From the NCBI GenBank assembly GCA_036563615.1, contig DATCMB010000009.1:124001-188000 (forward strand): 64,000 bases of DNA, written 5' to 3'. This stretch comes from Candidatus Binatia bacterium (GTDB lineage Bacteria; Desulfobacterota; Binatia; UBA12015). Below the pieces are notes generated by a model, which was not told the DNA's origin, did not search any database, and saw only the letters and a program-made list of their open reading frames with translations. The translations under genes were made by a program, and so were the position numbers. Of the stretch, positions 55,334-63,663 are shown in pieces. How positions within the stretch are numbered: position 1 is the first letter of the stretch; each line of letters opens with the position of its first letter.

Positions 55334-57517
55334 GTGGCGCGCACGGTGCATCGCGTCTGCACGCTGTGCGAGGCGACCTGCGGGCTCAGCTTCGAGGTCG
55401 AGGGCGACCGCATCCTGCAGGTGCGCCCCGACCACGACGACCCGTTCTCGCGCGGCTTCGCCTGCCCGAAGGGGATCGCGATCGCCAAGGTGCACGACGA
55501 TCCCGACCGGCTGCGTCGCCCCGTCAAGCGCAACGCGCGCGGCGTCTTCGAGCCGATCTCGTGGGACGACGCGCTCGACCTCGCGGCGAGCCGCTTCGCC
55601 GAGGTCAAGCAAAAGCACGGACGCAACGCCGTCGCGGTCTACTGGGGCAACCCGATCATCCACAACCACGGCGCGCTGATCCTGCGCACGGCGCTCTCGC
55701 GCGCGCTCGGCACGCGCAACAACTTCGGCGCCGGCTCGCAGGACGTGAGCGTGCGCTTCGCGACCTCGTACTACCTCTACGGCAGCTCGCTGGTCGTGCC
55801 GATCCCCGACGTCGACCGCACGCACTACTTCCTCTGTGTCGGCGCGAACCCGGTGGTGTCGAACGGCAGCGTGATGACCGCGCCGAACATCCGCGGGCGT
55901 CTGCGCGCGGTGCGCGCGCGCGGCGGCAAGGTGGTGGTCGTCGACCCGCGCCGCACCGAGACCGCGCGCGAGGCCGACGAGCACGTGCCGATCCGTCCCG
56001 GCGGCGACGCGGCGTTCCTGCTCGCGATGGCGGCGACCATCGTGCGCGAGCGCGGGCTGCCGGAGGACGTGCGCGACGTCGTCGGCGGCTGGGAGCAGAT
56101 CGAGCCGCGCCTGCGCGCGCTCGACGTCGATGCCTGCGCGCGCTCGAGCGGCGTGCCGCGCGCGACCATCGAGCGCCTCGCGCGCGAGCTCGTCGCCGCG
56201 CCGTCCGGCGTCGTGTACTCGCGCATCGGCGTGTGCAACGGCCGCTTCGGCACGCTCGGGACCTACGCGACCGACCTCCTGAACGTGGTCGCGGGGCGCG
56301 TCGGACGCGAGGGCGGTGCGATGTTCACCACGCCCGCGATCGACACCGTCCGCCTGATCCAGCTCGGGGGCGGCGACGGCCACGACCGCTGGCGAACGCG
56401 CGTGCGCAATCTTCCCGAGACGTTCGGCGAGGTGCCGTCCGCGGTGCTCGCGGACGAGATCGAGACCGAAGGGGAGGGGCAGGTGCGGGCGCTGCTCACC
56501 TTCGCCGGCAACCCGGTGCTGTCGGTGCCCAACGGCGGCCGGCTCGACCGCGCGCTCGAGCGCCTCGAGTTCATGGCGTCGATCGACCTCTACGTGAACG
56601 AGACCACACGCCATGCGGACCTCATCCTGCCGCCGGCGTGGACGCTCACCGAGGAGCACTTCGACGTGCTGTTCCCGCTGATCTCGGTGCGCAACGTCGT
56701 GCGGCGCTCGCCGCCGGTGGTCGAGAAGCGCCCGGACGAGCTGCACGACTGGGAGATCCTGCTCGCGCTGACGCGCCGGCTCGGCGGCGGCCCGAGCGGC
56801 GTGCCGGCGCTCGACCGCGTGCTGAACTTCGCCGAGCGCCTGGGGCTGCGCTGGACGCCGCGTCCGACGATCTCCTTCCTGCTGCGCACCGGCGCCTGGG
56901 GCGACGGCTTCCTGCCGTGGCGCAAGGGCCTCACGATGCGCGATCTCGAGCGCGCGGAGCACGGCATCGATCTCGGTCCGCTCGAGCCCGGCATCTCGCG
57001 CCGCGTCCAGCACAAAGATCGGCGCATCCACCTCGCGCCGCAGCCGATCCTCGAGGAGTGGGACCGCTTCCTCAGGTCGCTCGACGAGCCGCGCGCGGAC
57101 GGCGTGCTGCTGCTCATCGGACGCCGCGAGCAGCGCACCAACAACTCCTGGATGCACAACGTCCCGGCGATGGTCGCGGGCTCCGAGCGCTGCCTGCTCT
57201 ACGTCCACCCCGATGACGCGGCCGCATGCGGCATCGGCGACGGCGACGTCGTGGTGATGGAGAGCCGCGTGCACCGCGGCGAGGTGCGCGTGCGCGTCAC
57301 CGACGAGATGATGCCCGGCGTCGTGAGCCTGCCGCACGGCTGGGGGCACGCGAAGGCGGCGCCGTGGCAGAAGGTCGCGGGTGCGACGCCGGGCGTGTCG
57401 ATCAACGACTGGACGGACGAGACGCTGGTCGACGCCGTCGCCGGCCAGTCGGTCCTGAACGGCGTGCCGGTGCGTCTCTTTCCGCGCGCCGCGCTCGACG
57501 AGCGCATCGCGAGCTGA
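55334..57517 (+). CDS. molybdopterin (bis-MGD) oxidoreductase
   Basis: The 727-residue protein starts with a [4Fe-4S] motif (VCTLCEATC, then FACPKG), giving Cys9, Cys12, Cys16 and Cys44. Domain I-III follow: YWGNPIIHNHGALILRTALSRALGT, FLCVGANPVVSNGSVM, VVVDPRRTETA, IRPGGDAAFLLAMA, and LLTFAGNPVLSVPNGGRL. The C-terminal MGD-binding domain (about 590-727) has LLIGRREQRTNNSWMHN and VSLPHGWGH. No twin-Arg signal is visible, so it is cytosolic. It has no separate iron-sulfur or membrane subunit nearby. It is flanked by double SnoaL proteins in the same operon. Confidence 0.9.
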   Translation: MARTVHRVCTLCEATCGLSFEVEGDRILQVRPDHDDPFSRGFACPKGIAIAKVHDDPDRLRRPVKRNARGVFEPISWDDALDLAASRFAEVKQKHGRNAVAVYWGNPIIHNHGALILRTALSRALGTRNNFGAGSQDVSVRFATSYYLYGSSLVVPIPDVDRTHYFLCVGANPVVSNGSVMTAPNIRGRLRAVRARGGKVVVVDPRRTETAREADEHVPIRPGGDAAFLLAMAATIVRERGLPEDVRDVVGGWEQIEPRLRALDVDACARSSGVPRATIERLARELVAAPSGVVYSRIGVCNGRFGTLGTYATDLLNVVAGRVGREGGAMFTTPAIDTVRLIQLGGGDGHDRWRTRVRNLPETFGEVPSAVLADEIETEGEGQVRALLTFAGNPVLSVPNGGRLDRALERLEFMASIDLYVNETTRHADLILPPAWTLTEEHFDVLFPLISVRNVVRRSPPVVEKRPDELHDWEILLALTRRLGGGPSGVPALDRVLNFAERLGLRWTPRPTISFLLRTGAWGDGFLPWRKGLTMRDLERAEHGIDLGPLEPGISRRVQHKDRRIHLAPQPILEEWDRFLRSLDEPRADGVLLLIGRREQRTNNSWMHNVPAMVAGSERCLLYVHPDDAAACGIGDGDVVVMESRVHRGEVRVRVTDEMMPGVVSLPHGWGHAKAAPWQKVAGATPGVSINDWTDETLVDAVAGQSVLNGVPVRLFPRAALDERIAS

Positions 57518-57528
57518 GGAGAGGCGCC

Positions 57529-58452
57529 GTGCAGACGCAGACGGCCATCGTGCACACCGACGCCGCGGACGCCGCACGACGTGCGCCCGCTCCTCCGACA
57601 ATCGCACACGCGAGCGACGCGGACGTCGCCCGCTTCCTCGAGCGCTTCCGCCGCTTCGGCGCAGCACCCAGCGTCGAGACCTACATGCCGCTCTTCCACC
57701 CCGAGGCGACGCTGTTCGACGACGGCATGGAGCGCCCGATCGGCTACGACGAGATCCCGGCGAGCATCGAGGCGACGCTGGCGCTCGTGCAGGGCTTCGT
57801 CATGGCACCCGAGCGCTGGCGCGTGAGCGGCGGCGCGCTGTTCGTCGAGGCGCGCAACGAGGCGACGATCTTCGGCGCGCGCAAGGCGTGGCGCTCGGTC
57901 TACCGCATCGACCTCGACGGCGACCGCGTGCGCCGCGGGCGACGCTACTACGACCGCGCGCCGCTGCTCGCGGCGCTCGAGCCGGAAGCGCCGCGGCTCG
58001 CGGACCTGCTGCCCGCCGCGCCCGTCGCCGACGACGACGCGCTCGCTCGTCCCGCGCCGCCCGGCACCGACGAGCGCGGGCTCGCGCGCGACGCGCTGGT
58101 GGCGCTCCTCGCTCGCTGCTGGCGTGGCGGCAGCTTCGCCGAGCTCGTGGCGCATTTCCGCGACGACGCGGTGCTGATCGCGCCCGGCGCGCCGACGCCG
58201 CTGCACGGCGCCGAAGCAGAAGGCTACCTCGCGCGGCTCGCGACGCTGCTGCGCGGCGCCGTGCCGGTCGCGCGCGCGGTCGCCGGTGACGACGCGCTGG
58301 TCTTCGTCGAGTGGGAAGCGAGCGTGCCGACCGCGCGCGGCACCTACGCGCTCGGCATCGCCGATCGCTTCGACCTGGTCGACGGCCGCGTGCTCGCCGC
58401 GCGCCGCTACTTCGACGCCGCCTCGCTGGCACGCGCGCTCGCCGCGGCGTAG
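57529..58452 (+). CDS. second protein with two SnoaL/NTF2-like domains
   Basis: The 307-residue protein starts at GTG 57529 with GAGGAGAGG upstream, 11 bases after the oxidoreductase stop. Domain 1 (about 28-145) has VARFLERFRRFGAAPSVETYMPLFHPEATLFDDGMERPIGYDEIPASIEATLAL. Domain 2 (about 180-300) has ALLARCWRGGSFAELVAHFRDDAVLIAPGAPTPLHGAEA and YALGIADRFDLVDGRV. It differs from the 326-residue protein but shares the architecture, and completes a three-gene operon. Confidence 0.8.
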   Translation: MQTQTAIVHTDAADAARRAPAPPTIAHASDADVARFLERFRRFGAAPSVETYMPLFHPEATLFDDGMERPIGYDEIPASIEATLALVQGFVMAPERWRVSGGALFVEARNEATIFGARKAWRSVYRIDLDGDRVRRGRRYYDRAPLLAALEPEAPRLADLLPAAPVADDDALARPAPPGTDERGLARDALVALLARCWRGGSFAELVAHFRDDAVLIAPGAPTPLHGAEAEGYLARLATLLRGAVPVARAVAGDDALVFVEWEASVPTARGTYALGIADRFDLVDGRVLAARRYFDAASLARALAAA

Positions 58453-58533
58453 CGCGCGTCGCGTCGGGAGCCGCGCGCAGGCGCGTCGGGACGGCGCGCG
58501 AGCACGACGGCGTCGCGCGCTCGCGCGATCCGA

Positions 58534-59259
58534 TCAGGCGACGGCCGGCGCGCCGGCGGAGCGAATCGGGATGTACTGCGGCGGCGTGCCGAGGTTGAGC
58601 TCGGCGCGCACGCGCTCGAGCGGCAGCGTCAGCAGGTGCTCCCAGTCGGCCGCCGGGAGCCACGCGGCGCGACGCCCGCGCTTGTAGCCCTCGACGATCA
58701 CCGGGCGGGCGAACGCGCCGTCGCCCTTCGCGCGCAGCCAGGCGACGGCGACGATGAAGCCGACCCCGGGGTTGCGGGTCTGCGCGTAGCTGAAGGCGAG
58801 GAGCGCCGCCTCGCCGACCAGGTCTCGGCCGTACCCGGTCGCGACGTGCCAGAGGTCGTGCATGTCGCGCAGGCGGTCGGCGAAGAGGCGCCGCTCGGGG
58901 CCGATGTCGTCACGCCGCGCCACCATGCTCGCGTCGGCGAGGCCCTTCCCGCTGATCTGCTCGCGCTCCATGAACTCGTAGTACGCGCGGCCGAGCGTGC
59001 CCGGGGGCAGCGAGCGCAGGTACTCGCGGTTGTCGAGCGTCTCGAGCAGGTTGCGCTTCTCGCGCAGGATGCGCTCGCCGGTCGGGGTCGCGCGGAAGCG
59101 CTGGAACTGACGCTCGCCGGAGTTGCCCGACAGCGCGTCGATGATCTCGAACACCTTCGCCGTATCGTCGGGGTTCGCGATCAGCTCGCGGATCGCGCGC
59201 CAGGCGCGCAGCGGCTGGATGCGCTTCTTCCTGGGCTTGAGCTGCTTCGACTCGGACAT
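58534..59259 (-). CDS. COQ4 family protein
   Basis: The 241-residue protein has the COQ4 hallmark MHDLWHVATGYGRDLVGEAAL (about 140-160): a HDxxH metal motif with a downstream Glu. The N-terminal part includes GERILREKRNLLETLDNREYL. COQ4 acts in ubiquinone biosynthesis as an oxidative decarboxylase/hydroxylase; bacterial homologs have been found in quinone and other contexts. ACGGAG precedes ATG 59259. It is divergent from a TetR gene across a palindromic operator, so it is probably regulated. No other quinone genes are near. Confidence 0.9.
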   Translation of the reverse strand: MSESKQLKPRKKRIQPLRAWRAIRELIANPDDTAKVFEIIDALSGNSGERQFQRFRATPTGERILREKRNLLETLDNREYLRSLPPGTLGRAYYEFMEREQISGKGLADASMVARRDDIGPERRLFADRLRDMHDLWHVATGYGRDLVGEAALLAFSYAQTRNPGVGFIVAVAWLRAKGDGAFARPVIVEGYKRGRRAAWLPAADWEHLLTLPLERVRAELNLGTPPQYIPIRSAGAPAVA

Positions 59260-59298
59260 CTCGAACTCCGTGACCGGACGCACGGGGCGTGATAGCTG

Positions 59299-59313
59299 CT
59301 GACAGAATGTCAG
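59299..59313. promoter_or_regulatory. candidate TetR operator between COQ4-like and tetR genes
   Basis: CTGACAGAATGTCAG is a perfect inverted repeat with 6-base arms and a 3-base centre, in the 82-base divergent region between the COQ4-like ATG (59259) and the tetR GTG (59342). It is the only strong dyad there, so it probably serves this TetR protein for both directions. Confidence 0.6.
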
Positions 59314-59341
59314 TATCCGGCTACGTACAGGATTGTCAATA

Positions 59342-60019
59342 GTGGCGGCGACGCGAAAGCCACGCCGACGACGCACCGCGGAAGAGGCGCGGCACGAGAT
59401 CCTCGCCGCGGCGCAGCGTCGGCTCGCGGAGGGCGGACCCGAGGCGATCCGTCTGCAGGACATCGCGCGCGACCTCGGCATCTCGCACCCGACGATCCTG
59501 CACCACTTCGAGAGCCGCGAGGGGCTGATGCAGGCGCTCGCGCGCTCGGCGATCGGCGCGCTCAACGACGACGTGCTGCGCGCGATCTCCGACCCGAGCC
59601 GCAGCACCGCGCCCGAGGCGGTGCTCGACCGCGTCTTCGAGACGCTCGGCGAGTCGGGACACGCGCGGCTCCTCGCCTGGGCGGCGCTGAGCGAGCGTAC
59701 GCCGCGAACGCGCAGCGAGCCGCCGCCACAGCAGCAGACCCTGCGCATGCTCGGCGACGCGGTACACCGACGTCTCGTCGAAGAAGCGAAGGCGTCCGGC
59801 GCGCGGCCGCCGGCGCGCGAGGAGGCGGACTTCACGGTGCGGCTGGTCGCGGTGGCGATGCTCGGCGACGCGCTGATGGGCGACGTCTTGAATCGTCTCG
59901 CCGGCGCGTCCAACGATGCCACGGTGCAGCGTCGCTTCCGCATCTGGCTCGCGCGTCTGCTCGACGAGCATCTGCGCGGCGCGACGACGCCGGCGCGTCG
60001 CAGGAGGAGCAAGCGCTGA
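59342..60019 (+). CDS. TetR/AcrR family transcriptional regulator
   Basis: GTG 59342 is preferred over TTG 59333 because AGGA (59329-59332) sits nine bases before it. The 225-residue protein begins with a basic stretch (RKPRRRRTAEEARHEIL). The helix-turn-helix is IARDLGISHPTILHHFESREGLM (about 43-65). The C-terminal domain (about 75-205) ends with a basic tail. It faces the COQ4-like gene across a palindrome, and the MATE pump gene follows 64 bases downstream, so it may control both. Confidence 0.9.
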   Translation: MAATRKPRRRRTAEEARHEILAAAQRRLAEGGPEAIRLQDIARDLGISHPTILHHFESREGLMQALARSAIGALNDDVLRAISDPSRSTAPEAVLDRVFETLGESGHARLLAWAALSERTPRTRSEPPPQQQTLRMLGDAVHRRLVEEAKASGARPPAREEADFTVRLVAVAMLGDALMGDVLNRLAGASNDATVQRRFRIWLARLLDEHLRGATTPARRRRSKR

Positions 60020-60083
60020 GGCCGCGCGGCGTCGTCGTGGCGCGAGCCACGTCCGCCGCCCGTGCGCGCTCGCGCCGACGCCG

Positions 60084-61451
60084 ATGAGCAAGGGGCGACC
60101 TCCAGAGCACCTGCTCGCGCTCGAGCCGCTGCCCGCGATCACGCGGCTCGCGGTGCCGACGACGGTCGTCATGCTCGTCGCCGCGGTGTCGAACGTGCTC
60201 TACACGTACTACGTGAGCCGCCTCGGGGCGGACGCGATCGCCGCCGTTTCGCTGGTCTTCCCGATCTCGCTGGTCGCGATGACCGCGATGGGCGGCGGCA
60301 TCGGCGGCGGCACGACGTCGGCGATCGCGCGCGCGCTCGGCGCGCGGCGCACGGAGCACGCCAACGCGACGGCCGGCAGCGCGTTCCTGCTCGCGATCGC
60401 GATCGGCGTGCTGTTCGCGGTGGTGATGCAGATCGCCGGGCGCACGATCTTCGCCTGGATGGGCGGGCGCGGCACGGTGCTCGACGACGCGACCGGGTTT
60501 GCGCGCGTGCTGTTCGGCGGCGCCGCGATCACGTTTCTCGCCGGCATGCTCGACAGCGTGCTGCGCGGCGAGGGCAACGTCCGCGTGCCGGCGATCTGGT
60601 CGAGCACCTCGCTGCTGCTGCAGATCCTCTTGACGCCGGTCTTCATGTTCGTGCTCGACCTGGGGCTTCCGGGGGCCGCGGGCGCGATGCTGCTGTCGCA
60701 GTTCCTCGCCATGCTGCCGCGCATCGTCTTTCTCTACCGGGGGCAGGCCGTGCTGCGGCCGCGCTTCGTCCGGCCGCGCGCTGCGCTCGAGCCGCTGCGC
60801 GAGATCCTGCGCATCGGCATCCCGGCGTCGCTCTCGACGACGATCAACTACGTCGGCGTCATGGTGCTGACCGGCGTGGTGGCGCGCCTCGGCACGCCGG
60901 ACCTCGCGGCCTACGGCCTCGGCACGCGGCTCGACTTCGTGCTGCTGTCGTTCGCCTTCGGCGTGAGCGCGGCGGTGCTGACGCTGGTCGGGCTCGCGAC
61001 CGGCGCGCGTCGTCCCGAGCGGATCGCCGCGTACGTTTGCTCGGCCTGCGCGCTGATCTCCGTCCTGATGCTGGTCGCGAGCGCCGTGCTGTGGTGGCGA
61101 CCGTCGCTGTGGATGGGGATCTTCACCGACGACCCCGGGATCCACGCGGTGGGCGCGCTCTACTTCCGCATCGTCGGTCCGTCGTACCCCTTCGTCGGGC
61201 TGTCGATGGTGCTGGCGTTCGCGTTCCAGGGGCTAGGGCGCGCCACCCCGCCACTCGTCGTCATGGCGGTGCGCGTGCCGATCGTGCTCGGCGCCGCGTC
61301 GCTGTGCGTCGGCGCGCTCGGGCTCCGCGAGAGCGCGGTGTTCGCGACCATCGCCGCCGGCAACGTGCTCGCGAGCCTCGTGCTCGCGGCGCTGTTCGTG
61401 CGCGAGCTGCGGCGGCGCGGCGCGACGCTGGCCGCGCGCGACGCCGCCTGA
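60084..61451 (+). CDS. MATE family efflux transporter
   Basis: The 455-residue protein has twelve membrane helices in two similar halves. Helix 1 reads AITRLAVPTTVVMLVAAVSNVLYTYYV, followed by SRLGADAIAAVSLVFPI, a typical MATE start; the second half has ILRIGIPASLSTTINYVGVMVL. MATE transporters export cationic drugs or metabolites with Na+ or H+. The start at ATG 60084 lies 64 bases after the tetR stop, suggesting co-regulation. An upstream in-frame extension overlaps tetR and looks like non-coding shadow. Confidence 0.92.
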   Translation: MSKGRPPEHLLALEPLPAITRLAVPTTVVMLVAAVSNVLYTYYVSRLGADAIAAVSLVFPISLVAMTAMGGGIGGGTTSAIARALGARRTEHANATAGSAFLLAIAIGVLFAVVMQIAGRTIFAWMGGRGTVLDDATGFARVLFGGAAITFLAGMLDSVLRGEGNVRVPAIWSSTSLLLQILLTPVFMFVLDLGLPGAAGAMLLSQFLAMLPRIVFLYRGQAVLRPRFVRPRAALEPLREILRIGIPASLSTTINYVGVMVLTGVVARLGTPDLAAYGLGTRLDFVLLSFAFGVSAAVLTLVGLATGARRPERIAAYVCSACALISVLMLVASAVLWWRPSLWMGIFTDDPGIHAVGALYFRIVGPSYPFVGLSMVLAFAFQGLGRATPPLVVMAVRVPIVLGAASLCVGALGLRESAVFATIAAGNVLASLVLAALFVRELRRRGATLAARDAA

Positions 61452-61512
61452 CGCCTCGCGCGCGTCGATCAGGCAGCGTCGCGCGGCGTTGCGCGGCGAG
61501 CCTCGCGCGCGC

Positions 61513-62766
61513 TCAGAGTGCGTCCGGCTCGAGCTCGAGCTCGATCACCGTCGCGAGCGGATCGATCAGACGCTCGGGCACCGTGATCGTCAGCTCGCCG
61601 ATCGGGTTCTGGTTGAACAGCGTGTCGACCACCGTGCAGCGCGCGCGGTGCTCGAGCGCCGTGCCGGTCGCGAGGTCGCGCACGCCGCGCACCTTGCGCA
61701 CCGGCAGCCCGCGCACCGCGACCGTCTCGTACGGCCGTGAGAGCAGGTGGAGGAAGATGCGGTTCCCCTTGCGCGTCGACGGGCCGTAGAACTGCCACGG
61801 CTCGAGCCCGGGCCGCGTGTCGTGGATCGCTTCGGCGTGCTGCGCCATCCACTGCGAGATCACGTCGAGGCGCTCGACCTGCCACTCCGGGAGGCTGCCG
61901 TCGCCGGTTGGCGAGACGTTGAGCAGCAGGTTGCCGCCGCGTCCCGCGACCTCGCACAGCGTGTGCACGAGCTGGCGTGCCGACTTGTAGTCGGTGTCGG
62001 CCGGCACGTGGCCCCAGCTCTCGTTCATCGTCAAGCACGTCTCCCAGGCGCGTGCGGGCGGCACGGCGGGGACGAACTGCTCCGGCGTGTCGTAGTCGCC
62101 GACGCCGGGCAGGCGGTCGTTGAGCACGATCTCCGGCTGCAAAGAGCGGATCATCTTCTCGAGCTCGTCGCTCTTCCACTCCGAGGCGCGACGCTCCCAG
62201 CCGCCGTCGAACCACAGCAGGTCGATGCGGCCGTAGTTGGTCAGCAGCTCGCGGATCTGGCCGAAGAGGAACTCGAGGTAGCGCTGCCACTGCTCCTCGG
62301 TCGGGCGCGGCTTCATGCCGTACGTGTAGGGACGGTCCGCGTCGGTGAACGGCGGATAGTCGGGATGGTGCCAGTCGCACAGCGAGAAGTAGAAGCCGAC
62401 GCGGAGCCCCGCTGCGCGCGCGGCGTCGACGTACTCGCGCACGAGGTCGCCGCGATACGGCGCGTGCATCGCCGAGAAGGTGCTGAGCTTCGTGTCGAAG
62501 AGCGCGAAGCCGTCGTGGTGCTTCGTGGTCAGGACCGCGTAGCGCATGCCGGCGCGCTTCGCGGCCGCCATCCACTCGTGCGCGACACCCTTGCGCGGCG
62601 CGAAGCTCGCGGCGCCCGCGTGGTACTCCGCCGCCGGCACGTCCTGGCAGTACGGCATGGCCTTGGTCCCGCCGACGAGCGGCCACGAGAGCTCGAGCCC
62701 CCGCGCGCTGGAGTGACCGAAGTGGATGAACATGCCGAACCGTGCGTCTTCGAACCACTTGCTCAT
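61513..62766 (-). CDS. alpha-L-fucosidase (GH29)
   Basis: From ATG 62766 (GAGGG six bases upstream) the protein has 417 residues. It begins KWFEDARFGMFIHFGHSS and has LTTKHHDGFALFDTKLS, both typical of GH29. The nucleophile Asp is in LLWFDGGW (about 195). The C-terminal beta-sandwich (about 320-417) completes the fold. There is no signal peptide, so it should be cytoplasmic and cleave imported fucosides. GTG 62784 is an alternative start six codons upstream. No fucose catabolic genes are adjacent. Confidence 0.92.
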   Translation of the reverse strand: MSKWFEDARFGMFIHFGHSSARGLELSWPLVGGTKAMPYCQDVPAAEYHAGAASFAPRKGVAHEWMAAAKRAGMRYAVLTTKHHDGFALFDTKLSTFSAMHAPYRGDLVREYVDAARAAGLRVGFYFSLCDWHHPDYPPFTDADRPYTYGMKPRPTEEQWQRYLEFLFGQIRELLTNYGRIDLLWFDGGWERRASEWKSDELEKMIRSLQPEIVLNDRLPGVGDYDTPEQFVPAVPPARAWETCLTMNESWGHVPADTDYKSARQLVHTLCEVAGRGGNLLLNVSPTGDGSLPEWQVERLDVISQWMAQHAEAIHDTRPGLEPWQFYGPSTRKGNRIFLHLLSRPYETVAVRGLPVRKVRGVRDLATGTALEHRARCTVVDTLFNQNPIGELTITVPERLIDPLATVIELELEPDAL

Positions 62767-62906
62767 CCGGCCCTCATCGCACACCGGAGACCGCGTCCGC
62801 CATCGCGCGCCGCGTCGTTCGCACGTGCGGCGCCGCGATGTGTGGGCGCAGTCGCGTTCATGTCAAGCACAGACGCGCGAGCACGAACGGCGTCCGGTGC
62901 GACGCG

Positions 62907-63410
62907 CTACGCCCGCGCGAGCTCGAGGTCGACGCGATCGAGCAGGACGTCGAAGCGCGTCGGCTTGCGCAGCACCAGGGTCGCGCCGAGCTCCTCGGCG
63001 GAGCGCGCAAGCAGCTCGTCGCCCGTCAGCGCCAGCACCGGCACGGCGCGCAGGTCTCGCCGCCAGAGCATGCGCTTGGTCTCGAGGAAGGCGATGCCGT
63101 CCGATGGCTCGTCGTCGAGGTCGAGCACGACCAGGCGTGGCGCGTGCTGCGGCAGCCGGCAGAGCGCGTCGCGTCCGAACGCGGCCTCGGTGGCGGACAC
63201 GCCGTCGGCGGCGAGCAGCATCGTGAGCGACTCGCGGAAGTCGCGGTCGCGGCCGACCACCAGCACGTCGCACGGCTCGGGCGCGGGGCGCGTCTGCGCA
63301 CGGCGCGACACCCGTGCGCGCAGCCAGCGCGTGAAGCGCCGACCGAGCCGCGGCGTGCGCGGCATGCGGCGTCGCTCTTCCAGACTCGTGCTCTTCGCGC
63401 GTGGACGCAT
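62907..63410 (-). CDS. degenerate response-regulator receiver protein
   Basis: The 167-residue protein has about 45 basic residues' worth of N-terminal extension (RRFTRWLRARVSRRA), then a receiver domain (about 47-165). The phosphoacceptor Asp is kept in LVVLDLDDEPSDG, Thr in VLALTGDE and Lys in LVLRKP, but the acidic pair after strand 1 (VVGRDRD) has become Gly-Arg. Phosphorylation with Mg2+ may therefore be weakened or lost. No output domain follows, and no histidine kinase is near. ATG 63365 is an alternative start. Confidence 0.75.
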   Translation of the reverse strand: MRPRAKSTSLEERRRMPRTPRLGRRFTRWLRARVSRRAQTRPAPEPCDVLVVGRDRDFRESLTMLLAADGVSATEAAFGRDALCRLPQHAPRLVVLDLDDEPSDGIAFLETKRMLWRRDLRAVPVLALTGDELLARSAEELGATLVLRKPTRFDVLLDRVDLELARA

Positions 63411-63663
63411 CGACTCGAAACCCAAGAACAGCAGATCAGAACAGCAAGAGCGATGCCCGCGACTCGAGCGCGCCCGAAGTGGCAGGCGCCGCGGCGCGTC
63501 CTGTAACTCGCGGGAGGGATGATGTCGAAGCGACAAACGGAGATCGCGCCGCGCGACGTCGTCCGTTGCGCTCGACCCGCACGCCCGCGTGGGGCCGCTG
63601 CGCGCACATCCGGGGCACGTCCGTTGCACGATCTCTCGCGATGCGCCGCATGAGCGAGCAGGC

